NCBI RefSeq assembly: GCF_018446385.1 | Contig: NC_056001.1 | Coordinates: forward strand, 109,470,436 to 109,534,435 | DNA: 64,000 nt | Reading direction: 5' to 3' | Origin: Zingiber officinale | Lineage: Eukaryota; Streptophyta; Magnoliopsida; Zingiberales; Zingiberaceae | Shown here: positions 22,900 to 33,571 of the stretch, piece by piece | Numbering within the stretch: the stretch's first letter is position 1 | Layout: every line of letters begins with the position of its first letter | Notes under the pieces: generated by a model | Seen by the model: the letters and a program-made list of their open reading frames with translations, nothing else | Databases searched by the model: none | What the model was told of the DNA's origin: nothing | Translations under genes and position numbers: made by a program

Positions 22900-23660
22900 G
22901 GTCATACCTCCTGGGTTTAAGGTCGTCGTTCGACCTTGAGAATTATAGTCGTCGCTCGACTCTGGGTTTTATAGTCGTCGCTCGACTCTGGGGTTTGACG
23001 TCACCACTCGACAATTTGACGAAGTCAAGCATTGAAGGTCGCCGCTCGACCGTCGGTGGAGACCTGGGTTTAACGTCGACGCTCGATGATCTTCTAAGGC
23101 AGGGGTTTAAGGTCGTCGCTCGATCGTCGGTGGAGACCTGAGTTTAACGTCGCCACTCGACGGTCTTCTAAGGCAGAGTTTAAGCTCGCCGCTCGACCGT
23201 CGGTGAAGACCTGTGTTTAACATCGCCGCTCGACGGTCTTCTAAGGCAGGAGTTTAAGGTCGTCGCTCGACTGTAGGTGGAGACCTGAGTTTAACATCGT
23301 CGCTCGATGGTCTTTTAAGGAAGGAGTTTAAGTTCGCCGCTCGATCGTCGGTGGAGATCTGGGCTTAACGTTGCCGCTCGACGACCTTCTAAGATAAGAG
23401 TTTAAGGTCGCCGCTCGACCGTCGATGGAGACCTAGGTTTAACGTCGCCGCTCGACGGTCTTCTAAGGCAGGAGTTTAAGGTCGCCGCTCGATCGTCGGT
23501 GGAGACTTGGGTTTATCGTCGCCGCTCGACGATCTTCTAAGGCAGGAGTTTAAGGTCGCCGCTCGACTGTCGGTGGAGACCTGGGTTTAACGTCGCCGCT
23601 CGACGGTCTTCTAAGGCAGGAGTTTAAGGTCGTCACTCAACTGAAAATTTGGTAACCTTT
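22900..23660. repeat. 74-bp tandem array in Gypsy-2
   Basis: About nine to ten units of roughly 74 bp built from 'ggtcgccgctcgaccgtcgg', 'tggagacctgggtttaacgt', 'cgccgctcgacggtcttct' and 'aaggcaggagttta'. It occupies the same position as the 65-bp array of Gypsy-1, between the antisense gene and the end of integrase. The two monomers share the order TTTAACGTCG, GCTCGACGGTCTTC and GTTTA. Confidence 0.92.
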
Positions 23661-23739
23661 CATTTTTGATTTCAATCATGCACTCAAAGGAAGCAGGAAA
23701 CATGGAAAATACATGACCTCAATTACATTGACGCACCTT

Positions 23740-24555
23740 TCATCCAGCTCGGTACGCCTGGAAGTGGTTCGCGCTCCAAGGACGTTCTAGTCGCTGCCCG
23801 TCTTTATCCTCTAGGTAGTAGGCGCCCGAGCGGAGCTTTTCCACAACCTTGAAGGGTCCGGCCCAGGGAGCCTCCAGTTTGGTAACATCGCCGACCATCT
23901 TTACCTTCTTCCACACGAGGTCCCCAACCTGGAACGACCTCGGAATCACCCACCGATTGTAGTTTTGCCGCATTCTTTTCCTATAGGCTATCAGCCGAAC
24001 GACGGCCTTATCGTGCGTCTCATCCACTAGGTCCAGCTCCAATAGCCTCCGCTCGGCGTTGTCCTCGCTGTAGTTTTGTATTCGGTCGGACTCGACTCTG
24101 ATCTTGACGGGGACGACCGCTTCGCCTCCATACACCAAGTAGAATGGGTTACCCCCGTGCCTTCCTTAGGGGTCGTGCGGATTGCCAATAGCATGCCGAG
24201 GAGCTCGTCCACCCAGCTCCCTTCGAGGTGGTCGAGCCGAACCCGAAAGATCTCCCGATTGGCGACTTCAGCTTTTTTGTTGCTCTGAGGGTATGCTACG
24301 GATGTAAAGGCCTGCTGAATGTCATACCCCTCGCACCATTCTTTGAGTTTCTGCCCAGCGAACTGTCTACCATTGTCTGAGACGAGTCGACGCGGAATCC
24401 CGAACCGACAGATGATGTGCTGCCATATAAACTTCTGGACCATCTGCTCGATTATTCTCGCCAGCGGCTCGGCTTCGACCCACTTGGAGAAATAATCTAC
24501 CGCGATAAGCAAGAACTTCCGCTGACCTGTCGTCATGGGGAAGGGCCCCAGATGT
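23740..24555 (-). pseudogene. Gypsy-2 integrase fragment
   Basis: The minus strand encodes the catalytic core (VDYFSKWVEAEP, VSDNGRQFAGQ, AYPQSNKKAEVANREIF) and the C-terminal region (GPFKVVEKLRSGAYYLED). A frameshift occurs near 24140-24160. The upstream part is cut at 24555 by the Copia-3 LTR and continues only as a scrap at 48671-48690. Confidence 0.87.
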
Positions 24556-24825
24556 TGTTGGTGCAATCATGCCCTGGGTGTTTCAATATGTTGACAACTA
24601 TTTAAGTTTAGGTTAATACGTTTGGATCTAACGTGTGCTGCAAGTTTTGCAGGAAGAAGTCCAAGAAGGTCGAGTACCGGAGTCTTGGCAGGAGAAAGTC
24701 CTTGCAGGTCAGAAGACCAGGTGTAAGGCAAGAGAAGTCCAAGGAGGTCAAGGATCGGAGTCTTGGCAAGAAAGTCCAAGGATGCGTTTATCTGGCACGA
24801 GGTATTGGTTGGGAAACCAGCAAGC

Positions 24826-25330
24826 AATCGATTGGTAAATCGATTGAGGCGCATAACTGAACAGAATACTGCTGAATCGATCAACCAATCGATTGGAGGA
24901 AACTAATCGATTGGCCGATCGATTGGAGGAAACCAATCGATCAGCCGATCGATTGATGACCTCTGCGCGAAAGCACAGAATGAACTTGAATTGATCAGCT
25001 GATCGATTGGAGTAATCCAATCAATCGGTCGATCGACTCAGATGCTTTCTGCGCAAGAACACAGTGCGAACCTAGATCGATCAGCCGATCGATTGGAGAT
25101 ACCCAATCGATTGGTCGATTGATTCACAAGGTTTCTGCACGAAGGAGCAGTGCGATTTCGAATCGATCAGCCGATCGATTGGAGGTAACCAATCGATCGG
25201 CCGATCAATTGAATCCACTTCTGTACCTATGAATTATGCAACTGAATCGATCCAGTATTGGTCCAATCGATCGTGACGATGCTCAATGGCTATATTTGAA
25301 TCGATTGGAGATGTGCTCAATCGATCGAAG
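24826..25330. repeat. Palindrome array (ATCGAT...CGATCGATTGG) in Copia-3 left LTR
   Basis: About ten or more copies of a palindromic motif of the form AATCGATCrGCCGATCGATTGG, many as facing pairs separated by a few bases. They are spaced by unique segments such as 'tctgcgcgaaagcacag'. The array ends about 40 bp before the TATA box. Similar arrays lie at 43963-44465 (right LTR) and 41163-41441 (upstream of ORF3). Confidence 0.88.
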
Positions 25331-25365
25331 GCGACGGTTATGTGAGAAACGACTACTTTCAAAGA

Positions 25366-25376
25366 CATATAAAAAG
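25366..25376 (+). promoter_or_regulatory. TATA box of Copia-3 left LTR
   Basis: CATATAAAAAG just downstream of the palindrome array. The matching site in the right LTR is at about 44500-44512. Confidence 0.65.
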
Positions 25377-25597
25377 GGTAAAACAACTGTAGCAAAACAC
25401 ATATGGTATACTCATTGTGCTAAGCAAAAAAGAGAGCTCTCCAAGTGATTTCAAAGAAAAAGATTGTGAGTCTCTTCCTCCTAAGTCTATATCTCATCTT
25501 GTAAGAGGAAGAGGTAACCTTGTAAAGGTTTCTCCACCTTCATTTGTGATAACGAGAAGGAGAAGTTCATATTGGAGCTTGATTGTGTGAGTATGTG

Positions 25598-26070
25598 CTA
25601 GGGATGGCAATTTTCCCCGCGGGTTTAGGGCCCCGCGGGGAAAACCCGAAATGGGGATGGGGATCCCCCATTTTTCGGAGATGAGGCGGGTTCGGGGCGG
25701 GTATGGGAATACTATCCCCATCCCCGAACCTGCCCCGAATATTATTATTATTATTATTAATAAATAATAATATGATTTTTTTAAAAAAATATTAATAATA
25801 GTGTTAATATTAATATTAAATTTTTTGAAAATATTATTAATAATAATATTATTAATATTGATATTAATATTGATATTAATATTAATATTATCATTAATAA
25901 TAATTATTAAATAATAATAATAATAATAATATAAATTAAATTTGGGAATGAGACGGGGATGGGGATTTGATCCCCGTGGGTTCGGGGAATCCCCGAACCC
26001 GAAAAAACGAGAACAGGGCAAGGATGGGAATGATAAACCCGCCCCCACCCCGTCCCATTGTCATCCCTAG
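25598..26070. mobile_element. MITE-like insertion with GGGATGGCAAT termini and an AT-rich core
   Basis: The ends are CTAGGGATGGCAAT and ATTGTCATCCCTAG, an imperfect terminal inverted repeat. GC-rich shoulders (CCCCGCGGG-type and GGGGATGGGGAT blocks) flank a core of ATT/AAT repeats that can fold on itself. It is absent from the right LTR of Copia-3. The flanking TGTG at 25594-25597 and 26071-26074 may be a target duplication. The long minus-strand open frame over it comes from low-complexity sequence and is not a gene. Confidence 0.75.
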
Positions 26071-26256
26071 TGTGTGCCTTGGATTAGTCACCTCAAGGAG
26101 GTGGAGACCAAGTAAACCAAGGAGTTAGCATTGCTTTCTTGTTTTCTTGTCTTTCATTTCTTTCTATTTTGCTTTCACTAACAAATTGTAGGTGAAAAAT
26201 CGAAGAAAAGCTATTCACCCCCCCCCCCCTCTAGCGATACGCAAAGGTCCTAACAA

Positions 26257-26269
26257 TTAGTATCAGAGC
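26257..26269 (+). other. Primer-binding site of Copia-3 (one mismatch)
   Basis: TTAGTATCAGAGC, differing from the usual TTGGTATCAGAGC by one base, one base after the LTR end. Confidence 0.85.
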
Positions 26270-26312
26270 AATGAACGCATCGGAAGAACTCATCGTCAAC
26301 CGAAGCATCAAG

Positions 26313-26799
26313 ATGGCGTTTCAAGAGGTATATATCACCACTAGACCACCCTTCTTTGATGACAATGACTTTGCATATTGGAAAGGTAGGATGGAATACT
26401 ATTTAATGAATGATATTGAAAATTAGTTTAGTGTTGTAGACAGATTTGAGAAGCCAAAAGATGGGTCGGGAGCACCTCTTCTAACCAAGGAGTAGACAAA
26501 GGAGATGGCAAAAAAGGCCCAAGCAAATGCAAAGGCCACAACAACCCTACAATGTGGACTCTCAAAGGAACAACTAAGGAAAGTAGGACCATTCGATTCT
26601 GCCAAGGAGCTTTGGGAGAAACTCATTGAGTTAAGTGAAGGATCAAGCGAATCAAGGAGGGCTAAGAGAGATCTCTTGTTGGGGCAACTTCAAACTTTCA
26701 CTATGAAGACCAATGAGACCGTAAGTCAAATGCACGGTAGATTCAAGGAGATAGTAAATGATCTTCATGTAATAGGTGAGAAAATTGACAATAGGGATC
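26313..26799 (+). pseudogene. Copia-3 gag, 5' part
   Basis: It starts at the ATG at 26313, in the same context as the Copia-4 gag, and encodes RPPFFDDNDFAYWKGRMEYY and a UBN2-type copia gag region (KELWEKLIELSEGSSESRRA). Stops at about 26426 (TAG) and 26491 (TAG) break it. It is cut at 26799 by Copia-4 and resumes at 36320. Confidence 0.85.
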
Positions 26800-27177
26800 T
26801 GTTGGAGCAATCTTGCTCAAGACATTACTCATTGTTGATGTTTGATTAAATTAGTTTAAGTTAGACATTAATTGTGATCTAACATAAGTATTGAGTAAGC
26901 AGATATGAAGAGAAGACCAAGTATGAAGACTTGGTAAGGAAAGTTCCGGAGGTACGATATATTGGCAAAATAGAGACTTAGCATGACAAAGCCAACGGTA
27001 GCCCTTGAAGGCAAGCGCAAGGATGAGGAGTCATGGAGACGGAAGCATCCTAAGGGCGCAAGGCTGAGGGAAGGTGCTTGGAGGCATGAAGTCTAAGCTA
27101 AGGAAGTATTTCAAGTGTGTAAAATAATGTACATCTTAAATTGAATGTTTGTTGTAAACTTCAAAGATATAAGGTAT

Positions 27178-27385
27178 CAGTCGACTGGTGTGGGTACCAG
27201 TCGACTGATACCAAGATACAGAATGGACAGAAGGTTGGCAAACAGATTGGAATCAAGCACCAGTCGACTGATGTTAGTACTAGTCGACTGGTAGACGACC
27301 GTTACGAGATGGCAGCTCAAAATCTCATCAAATCTTTAGTGTCGTTGAAGCCCATCAGTAGACTGATATGTATACCAGTCGACTG
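27178..27385. repeat. CAGTCGACTG palindrome array in Copia-4 left LTR
   Basis: Copies of the 10-bp palindrome CAGTCGACTG at 27178-27187, 27198-27207, 27261-27270 and 27376-27385, with one-mismatch copies at about 27281 (TAGTCGACTG) and 27356 (CAGTAGACTG). They come as facing pairs about 20 bp apart (GGTACCAGTCGACTGATACC). The array ends 12 bp before the TATA box. Confidence 0.9.
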
Positions 27386-27397
27386 ATGTCGGGAAAA

Positions 27398-27406
27398 CTA
27401 TAAAAG
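27398..27406 (+). promoter_or_regulatory. TATA box of Copia-4 left LTR
   Basis: CTATAAAAG directly downstream of the palindrome array; conserved at 35922-35930 in the right LTR. Confidence 0.7.
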
Positions 27407-27790
27407 CTACTGTCAAAGCTTGAAGATAAAATACTGTTCAAAAACTGAAAAAGTGCTCATCAAGTGATCTTCAAGTCTATAGATATTCACTCTCTTCCTC
27501 CTGATTCTAGTCTCCATTTTTGTAAAGAGGAAGAGGAAATTGTGCAAGGGTTTCTCCACCTTCGATTGTGATTCGAGAAGGAGAAGTTTATAGTGGAGCT
27601 TGATTGTGTGGGTGTGTGTCTTGGATTAGTCACCTCAAGGAGGTGGAGACCAAGTAAACCAAGGAGTTAACATTGTTCTCTTGTTTTCTTGTGTTTTCTT
27701 TATTTCTATTTGCTTCCGCTAACAAGATTGTATGCAAAATCAAAGAAAGGCTATTCAACCCCCTCTAGCCAATAGTAAAGATCCTATCAA

Positions 27791-27803
27791 TTGGTATCAG
27801 AGC
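27791..27803 (+). other. Primer-binding site of Copia-4
   Basis: TTGGTATCAGAGC, complementary to initiator tRNA-Met, one base after the LTR. Confidence 0.95.
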
Positions 27804-27846
27804 TCGGTTCGCATCGAAAGACCTCACCGTCAACCGAAGCATCAAA

Positions 27847-29508
27847 ATGGCATTTCAAGAGGGATATAGCACCGCAAGGCCACCCTTCTTCGATGGGAAC
27901 GACTTTGCATATTGGAAAGGTAGGATGGAGTATTATTTAATGAATGACATTGGAAATTGGTTTAGTGTTGTAGATGGATTCGAGATGCCAAAGGATGGGT
28001 CGGGAGCTCCTCTTTCAACCAAGGATTGGACAAAAGAGATGACAAAGAAGGCTCAAGCAAATGCAAAGGCTACAACAACCCTACAATGTGGACTCTCAAA
28101 GGAGCAACTAAGCAAAGTAGGATCATTCAACTCCGCCAAGGAGCTTTGGGAAAAACTCATTGAGTTGAATGAAGGATCAAGCGAATCAAGGAGAGCCAAG
28201 AGAGATCGCTTGTTGGGGCAACTTCAAACTTTCACTATGAAGTCCAATGAGACCATGAGTCAAATGCACGGTAGATTCAAAGAGATAGTGAATGGACTTC
28301 ATGTAATAGGTGAGAAAATTGACAATCGAGACTTAGTAAGGTATGTTCTCCAATCCTTTCCTAGAACCACCTTATGGACATCAATGGTTGATGCATATAA
28401 GGTTTCTAGAGATCTTTCTTTAGTTAAGCTTGATGAATTATTTTGTGAGTTTGAACTACATGAACAAGCTAATGTGGTTTCAAAAGAGAAAGGTATGACT
28501 CTTGTTGTAGAAAAGAAGGAAAAGAAAAAGAAGAAAGAAAAAAAGGTGGAATCCTCATCATCTGAATCCGAGCAAGAATCATCGGATAGTGATGATGAAA
28601 TGTCGGCAAGTGAAGTAGCACATTATGTTAAGAAGATGATGGGAAGATCAAGGAAATTCACAAGGAAGGATGTGAAGAGAATGTTCCAACCCTCAAAAGG
28701 TAAAAGTAATCAAAGTTCAAGTTTTAACCCTAATGTCATTTGTTATGGATGTAATAAGAAAGGACACATCAAGCCAAATTGCCCGGAATTAAAGAAGAAA
28801 GAAGAAAAGGAGAAGAAGAAGGAAGCCATGGTGTCACAAGCTACATGGGATACACCAAGCATTGACTCATCGGATGAAGATGAGCTATGCCATGTTACTC
28901 GACATATGACATTTATGGCTTTTGAAGATGACAAAGAAGAGTCAAGTCAAGAAGAAGTGTCAAGTGAAGAGGATTCATCAAATGAAGAGTCATCAAGTGA
29001 GGAATCATCGTTAAGTGATGATGATGAGGTAAAAGAATCTCCCAAAGTAGAATTTCTCTATAAAACTATTGCTCACCTAAAAAATACTTATGTCAAATCA
29101 CAATCTAAGGTAAAAGCCTTGAAGGGAAAACTTAGGACCATTAAAGTTGATACATGCATGTCTAGTGAGTCAAATGTTCTCAAGGAAGAAAATGAGAAAT
29201 TGAAGAATGATGTGATTGAATTAAGTGCATGTTTAGAAAAATTCACAAATGGATCCAAGTATCTAGATATGATCATTAGAGATCAAAGAGCCGTTTACAA
29301 CAAAGTCGGAATAGGGTATAGACCTAAGGAAAAGGAAGTTGCATACATGTCTCTAATCAATGGTACTAGAAATGATGCATTTAGAAACAAAGTTGAGAAA
29401 AATCTTAAAGGGAAGGTAAAACAAGCTTGGGTGCCTAAGAAATATTTGAATGATACTTCCGAATCTAGTACATGGATACCAAAGAGTTGTGTGTTTTATG
29501 TTTCTTAG
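27847..29508 (+). CDS. Copia-4 gag polyprotein
   Basis: A 553-residue open frame that would form the capsid and nucleocapsid of the virus-like particle. The N-terminal copia gag region spans about 10-220 (FAYWKGRMEYYLMND, KELWEKLIELNEGSSESRRA). Next comes a lysine-rich then serine/acidic region. A CCHC zinc knuckle (CYGCNKKGHIKPNC) lies near 299-312, and the second half is acidic and coiled-coil prone. The ATG follows the LTR and primer site by about 45 bp. The frame ends at TAG (29506-29508), but the same frame continues straight into protease after it. Copia-3 has the same stop at the same place. Confidence 0.9.
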   Translation: MAFQEGYSTARPPFFDGNDFAYWKGRMEYYLMNDIGNWFSVVDGFEMPKDGSGAPLSTKDWTKEMTKKAQANAKATTTLQCGLSKEQLSKVGSFNSAKELWEKLIELNEGSSESRRAKRDRLLGQLQTFTMKSNETMSQMHGRFKEIVNGLHVIGEKIDNRDLVRYVLQSFPRTTLWTSMVDAYKVSRDLSLVKLDELFCEFELHEQANVVSKEKGMTLVVEKKEKKKKKEKKVESSSSESEQESSDSDDEMSASEVAHYVKKMMGRSRKFTRKDVKRMFQPSKGKSNQSSSFNPNVICYGCNKKGHIKPNCPELKKKEEKEKKKEAMVSQATWDTPSIDSSDEDELCHVTRHMTFMAFEDDKEESSQEEVSSEEDSSNEESSSEESSLSDDDEVKESPKVEFLYKTIAHLKNTYVKSQSKVKALKGKLRTIKVDTCMSSESNVLKEENEKLKNDVIELSACLEKFTNGSKYLDMIIRDQRAVYNKVGIGYRPKEKEVAYMSLINGTRNDAFRNKVEKNLKGKVKQAWVPKKYLNDTSESSTWIPKSCVFYVS

Positions 29509-32500
29509 GTAGAGGAGAAGAAGGATGCAAGTATGTGGATTGTGGATAGCGGTTGCTCAAGACATATGACCGATGATGTGAGTAAGTTCTCTACAATAAA
29601 TTATATAAAGAAGGGAACGGTATCATTTGGGAATAATGGAAAGCTCAAGATTATAGGTAAAGGTACAATTGAGGTATCATCTAAAATTACCATTCATAAA
29701 GTCCTATTGGTTAAAAGTATGGGATTTAATTTGCTTAGTGTTAGTCAATTATGTGATGTCGGATATAATGTGGAGTTTTATCACGATAAATGTTTAGTTA
29801 AGCACAAAAATCTTGAGAATGTTGTGCTAAAAGGATTTAGAAAAGCACATCTTTATTATATTGATATTTCATATGCTTCTAATCCTCCTATTAAGTGTTT
29901 GATATCAAAAGAAGAGGAAGGATGGTTATGGCATAGAAGACTTGGACATATCAACATGAGAAACATAGCCAAGATAGCCAAGATGGATTTAGTAAAGGGA
30001 CTACCAAAGATCAAGTACATCAAGGACAAATTGTGCGATGCATGCCAAGAGGGTAAGCAATCTAGGTCATCACACAAAGGTAAAACCTTAACTAGCACTT
30101 CATTACCGTTAGAATTATTGCATTTGGATCTTTTTTATTGTCATAGAACACCTTCTTTGGTAGGTAACAAATATTGTTTGGTGATAGTAGATGATTACTC
30201 TAGATATTCTTGGGTTTATTTCTTGAAACATAAGGGAGAAACTTTAGAAACAATTATGAGATTTGCCAAGAGGGTAGAAAATGAAAAGAACATCAAAATT
30301 GATAGAATTAGGAGTGATCATGGTGGAGAGTTTGAGAACTTGAACTTTTCTAAGTTTTGTCTAGAAAATGGCTACAAGCATGAATTCTCTTGTCCAAGAA
30401 CACCTCAACAAAATGGTGTAGTGGAGAGAAAAAATCGAGCTTTACAAGAGGTGGCTAGAACCATGCTCAATGCATACTCCTTACTAAGCTATTTGTGGGC
30501 CGAAGCAGTTAATAATGCTTGTTACATTCAAAATCGTGTCTTGATTCACAAGTTCTTAGGGAATACACCTTTTGAATTATGGAATGGCAAGATCCCTACA
30601 ATTCACTATTTTAAAGTCTTTGGTTGCAAGGTTTATATTCTCAATACCAAAGATGACTTAGGAAAGTTTGAGGTCAAGTCCAATGAGGGAATTCTAGTTG
30701 GATACTCATCTACTAGTAGAGGATATAGAATATACAACAAAAGAACTCAAACCATTGAGGAATCATCAAATGTTGAGTTTGATGAGTCCACTAAGACTTA
30801 CCCTAGGAAGTTCTCTATTGACAAGGATATAATTGAACATAACCAAACCATTACTCAAGAAATGAAAAGTCTATAGTTAGGGGTATTGATCAAGGGGGAG
30901 GAAGAGATGGTTCGGATGATGAAAGAAACAATGTAAACAATGACCTTTCCAAAGATGATGATTTGACTATCTCAAGGACCTTAAGGCACCATCAAGATCA
31001 TCCTATTAATCAAGTAGTTGGAGATGTGGCACAAGGGGTAAGAACTAGAACCTACTTTAGGGATCATACTAGTCAAATTGCTCTAATATCACAACTTGAA
31101 CCAAAAACAATTGATGATGCTTTACTTGATACGGATTGGATTTTAGCAATGCAAGAAGAATTGAACCAATTTGAAAGGAGTGATGTGTGGGAGTTGGTTC
31201 CAAGACCTAATGATAGTACAATCGTCACAACAAAATGGGTTTTTAGAAACAAGTTGGATGATCAAGGGAGAGTCACTAGAAATAAGGCTAGGTTGGTAGC
31301 TAGGGGTTTCAATCAAGTAGAAGGACTTGATTATGATGAAACATATGCTCCGGTGGCCCGATTAGAGTCCATCCGAATATTTTTAGGACATGCCGCTTAC
31401 ATGGGTTTTAAACTTCATCAAATGGATGTGAAATCGGCTTTCTTAAATGGGTTCATTAAGGAAGATGTTTATGTAGAGCAACCACCCGGATTTGAAAGTT
31501 TAGATTGCCCAAACCATATTTATAAGCTTAAGAAAGCATTATATGGGTTAAAACAAGCACCCCGGGCTTGGTATGAAAGACTTTCATCCTTTCTAATTTC
31601 CAAGGACTTTAGAAGAGGAACAATTGATCCAACATTGTTTTTAAAGTCTAAAGATGGAGACATTTTCATTGCCCAAGTTTATGTTGATGACATCATTTTT
31701 GGCTCAACAAATAATGATCTTCTTCATGATTTTATTAAACACATGGAAAGCGAGTTTGAAATGAGTCTAGTTGGAGAATTGAGTTTCTTTTTGGGATTAC
31801 AAGTAAAACAAACTAATGAGGGAACCTATGTTTACCAATCCAAATTCGCTAAAGAACTCATCAAGAAATTTGGGTTGGAAAATGCTAAAGGAGCACATAC
31901 CCCTATGGGGACAAACACCAAGATAGATAGTGATCAAGAGGGAAAATTAGTGGACCCAAAGCAATATAGGAGCATGATTGGTAGTTTGCTTTACCTAACC
32001 GCTAGTAGACCGGATATTTTATTCGCGGTAGGAATGTGTGCAAGATACCAATCATGTGCTAAAGAGTCACATTTAGTAGCGGTAAAAAAAATTTTGAGAT
32101 ACATCAAGAGCACTCTTAATGTAGGGCTTTGGTACCCTAGAACTATAAATTTTGACTTAATTGAGTATACCGATTTTGATTATGCGGGTTGCAAATTGGA
32201 ATGAAAGAGTACTAGCGGTGGATGTCAATTTCTTGGACCTTCTCTTGTGAGTTGGAGTAGTCGAAAATAACCTTGTGTGGCATTGTCCACAACCGAGGTC
32301 GAGTATGTGGCAATGGGTGGTTGTGTAGCCCAATTACTTTGGATGATGCATACCTTGGAGGATTATGAGCTACATTATTCCAAGGTCAAGGTCTTATGTG
32401 ATAATATGAGCACCATTAATTTAACCAAAAATCCTGTACATCACTCTAGAACAAAGCACATTGAGGTAAAACACCACTTCATTAGAGATCATGTGGCAAG

Positions 32501-32618
32501 AGGCGACATTGAACTTTTTATGTTGAATCCAAATCCAATCTTACCGATATTTTTACCAAACCTTTACCCGAAACGGAGTTTATCTCTATCAGAAGAGAGC
32601 TGGGTCTGTGCTTTGTAG
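29509..32618 (+). pseudogene. Copia-4 pol (protease, integrase, reverse transcriptase, RNase H)
   Basis: It is in frame with gag after the TAG. The protease active site WIVDSGCSRHM lies near 29533. GAG-pre-integrase (WLWHRRLGHINM), an integrase core (VDDYSRYSWVYFL, RSDHGGEF, TPQQNGVVERKNR) and then reverse transcriptase at 30963-32204 follow ([23 protein letters not shown], the catalytic YVDDIIFGST). RNase H is at 32277-32618 (ALSTTEVEYVAMG). Breaks are a TAG at 30874-30876 with a nearby one-base loss, a TGA at 32202-32204 where Copia-3 reads on, a TAA at about 32269, and a frameshift near the C-terminus. The reverse transcriptase type fits SIRE/Maximus. Confidence 0.9.
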
Positions 32619-33212
32619 AATAATAATAACTTTAGCTTTTCAGGATCCTATAGATTTAAAAGCTAAATACATACTTTAGTGTATCTCACAAAGACCTAGG
32701 ATGACTTGCTTGCATTTAGACATCATGTGAGATATTAGGAAGATGCATTTGGTTCATCATGTTAGTTATGATGCATGATGTTGAGCCACTATGTCATCTA
32801 GTCACATTGATCCTTAATTGGACCAATCATTGGGAAGGCTTGTGTAAAATTAATGTGTACATAGCTCTTTGAACATGATTGGATATTTCCTTGAAAGATA
32901 CAAGTATCATACCCTATTGTATGGAAAATACCATATAACCACATGTAAGAAGGGAACCTTGCTCTAACATAGGTACAGCAACCATAGGAAAGTCCTAATT
33001 GGAACTTTCACTCAAAGATATACTACATAATCTAACTAATTTTGAAGTTTGTGTCAATCTTGGGATCTGTGATAGACATATTTTTATGTATATTTTTCCC
33101 AAGTAGACATGATTCAAATAGACCTCTCTACAAAATTTGAGATTTTTTTGAGGTCTGTAAAATTATCTGCGAGTTTCTGAAATTCGGGTAAGAATTGGGC
33201 AAGTATTGGTAT
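32619..33212 (+). other. Copia-4 spacer between pol and ORF3 module
   Basis: About 600 bp without a supported gene. It has an AT-rich sequence resembling the corresponding spacer of Copia-3 (40586-41162), for example 'catgttagt(t/c)atgat' and 'ggaccaatcat'. No further feature is seen. Confidence 0.6.
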
Positions 33213-33345
33213 CAGTCGACTGGTGCAGATACCAGTCGACTGGTAACAGTAAATTTTTCGAACAGAATGGTTCTGTATGTTTCTGTTTTAGGTACCAGTC
33301 GACTGATATGTACATCAGTCGACTGATCCTCGAATCTTTATAACC
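33213..33345 (+). promoter_or_regulatory. Internal CAGTCGACTG array plus TATA-like box upstream of Copia-4 ORF3
   Basis: Four copies of CAGTCGACTG at 33213-33222, 33233-33242, 33296-33305 and 33316-33325 are followed 11 bp later by TTTATAACC (33337-33345). This is the same motif, pairing and motif-to-TATA order as in the LTR (27178-27406). It is inferred to be a promoter for ORF3. Confidence 0.6.
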
Positions 33346-33571
33346 TTCCGCGCGGCAGGCGGCCCAATGGAAACCCTAGTTCCTTCCGCCGCCTGCTGTC
33401 GCCTGTGTTCCAGAGCAGCTCTTCGACGTCTCCTGTCTTCTCCGGCCTCCTAAACCTCATTTTCTTCCTTGATCTACCCTTATCTTCCCTCTTTGCCCGG
33501 TTTGTTTCTCCTGCAGTCTCTCACGGCGAGTCCTCTTTTCCCCCTTTGCTTACCGCAACTGCTTCTCTGCT

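Larger units (their letters stand above)
24556..26255 (+). repeat. Copia-3 left LTR (with a 473-bp insertion)
   Basis: It begins TGTTGGTGCAATCATGCCC and ends GGTCCTAACA, and aligns with 43692-48670 once the MITE (25598-26070) and the CACTA element are removed. It contains the palindrome array and a TATA box. Near its end is a poly-C run at about 26218-26229. Confidence 0.9.
26800..27789 (+). repeat. Copia-4 left LTR (990 bp)
   Basis: Begins TGTTGGAGCAATCTTGC and ends GATCCTATCA. It is a close match to 35324-36314. It contains a CAGTCGACTG array at 27178-27385 and a TATA box at 27398-27406. Confidence 0.95.

Noticed and set aside
24826-25330. Regularly spaced palindromes that could suggest a CRISPR array
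   Set aside because: Repeats vary, are themselves palindromic, sit in a plant retrotransposon LTR and recur in the other LTR; spacers are LTR sequence.
25494-26048. 184-codon minus-strand frame rich in asparagine, isoleucine and tyrosine
   Set aside because: It is low-complexity ATT repeat of the MITE-like insertion flanked by GC-rich terminal blocks; no protein features.
27141-27386. 81-codon frame in both Copia-4 LTRs (27141-27386 and 35665-35910)
   Set aside because: It is conserved only because LTRs are copies of each other; it spans the palindrome array and lies upstream of the TATA box.
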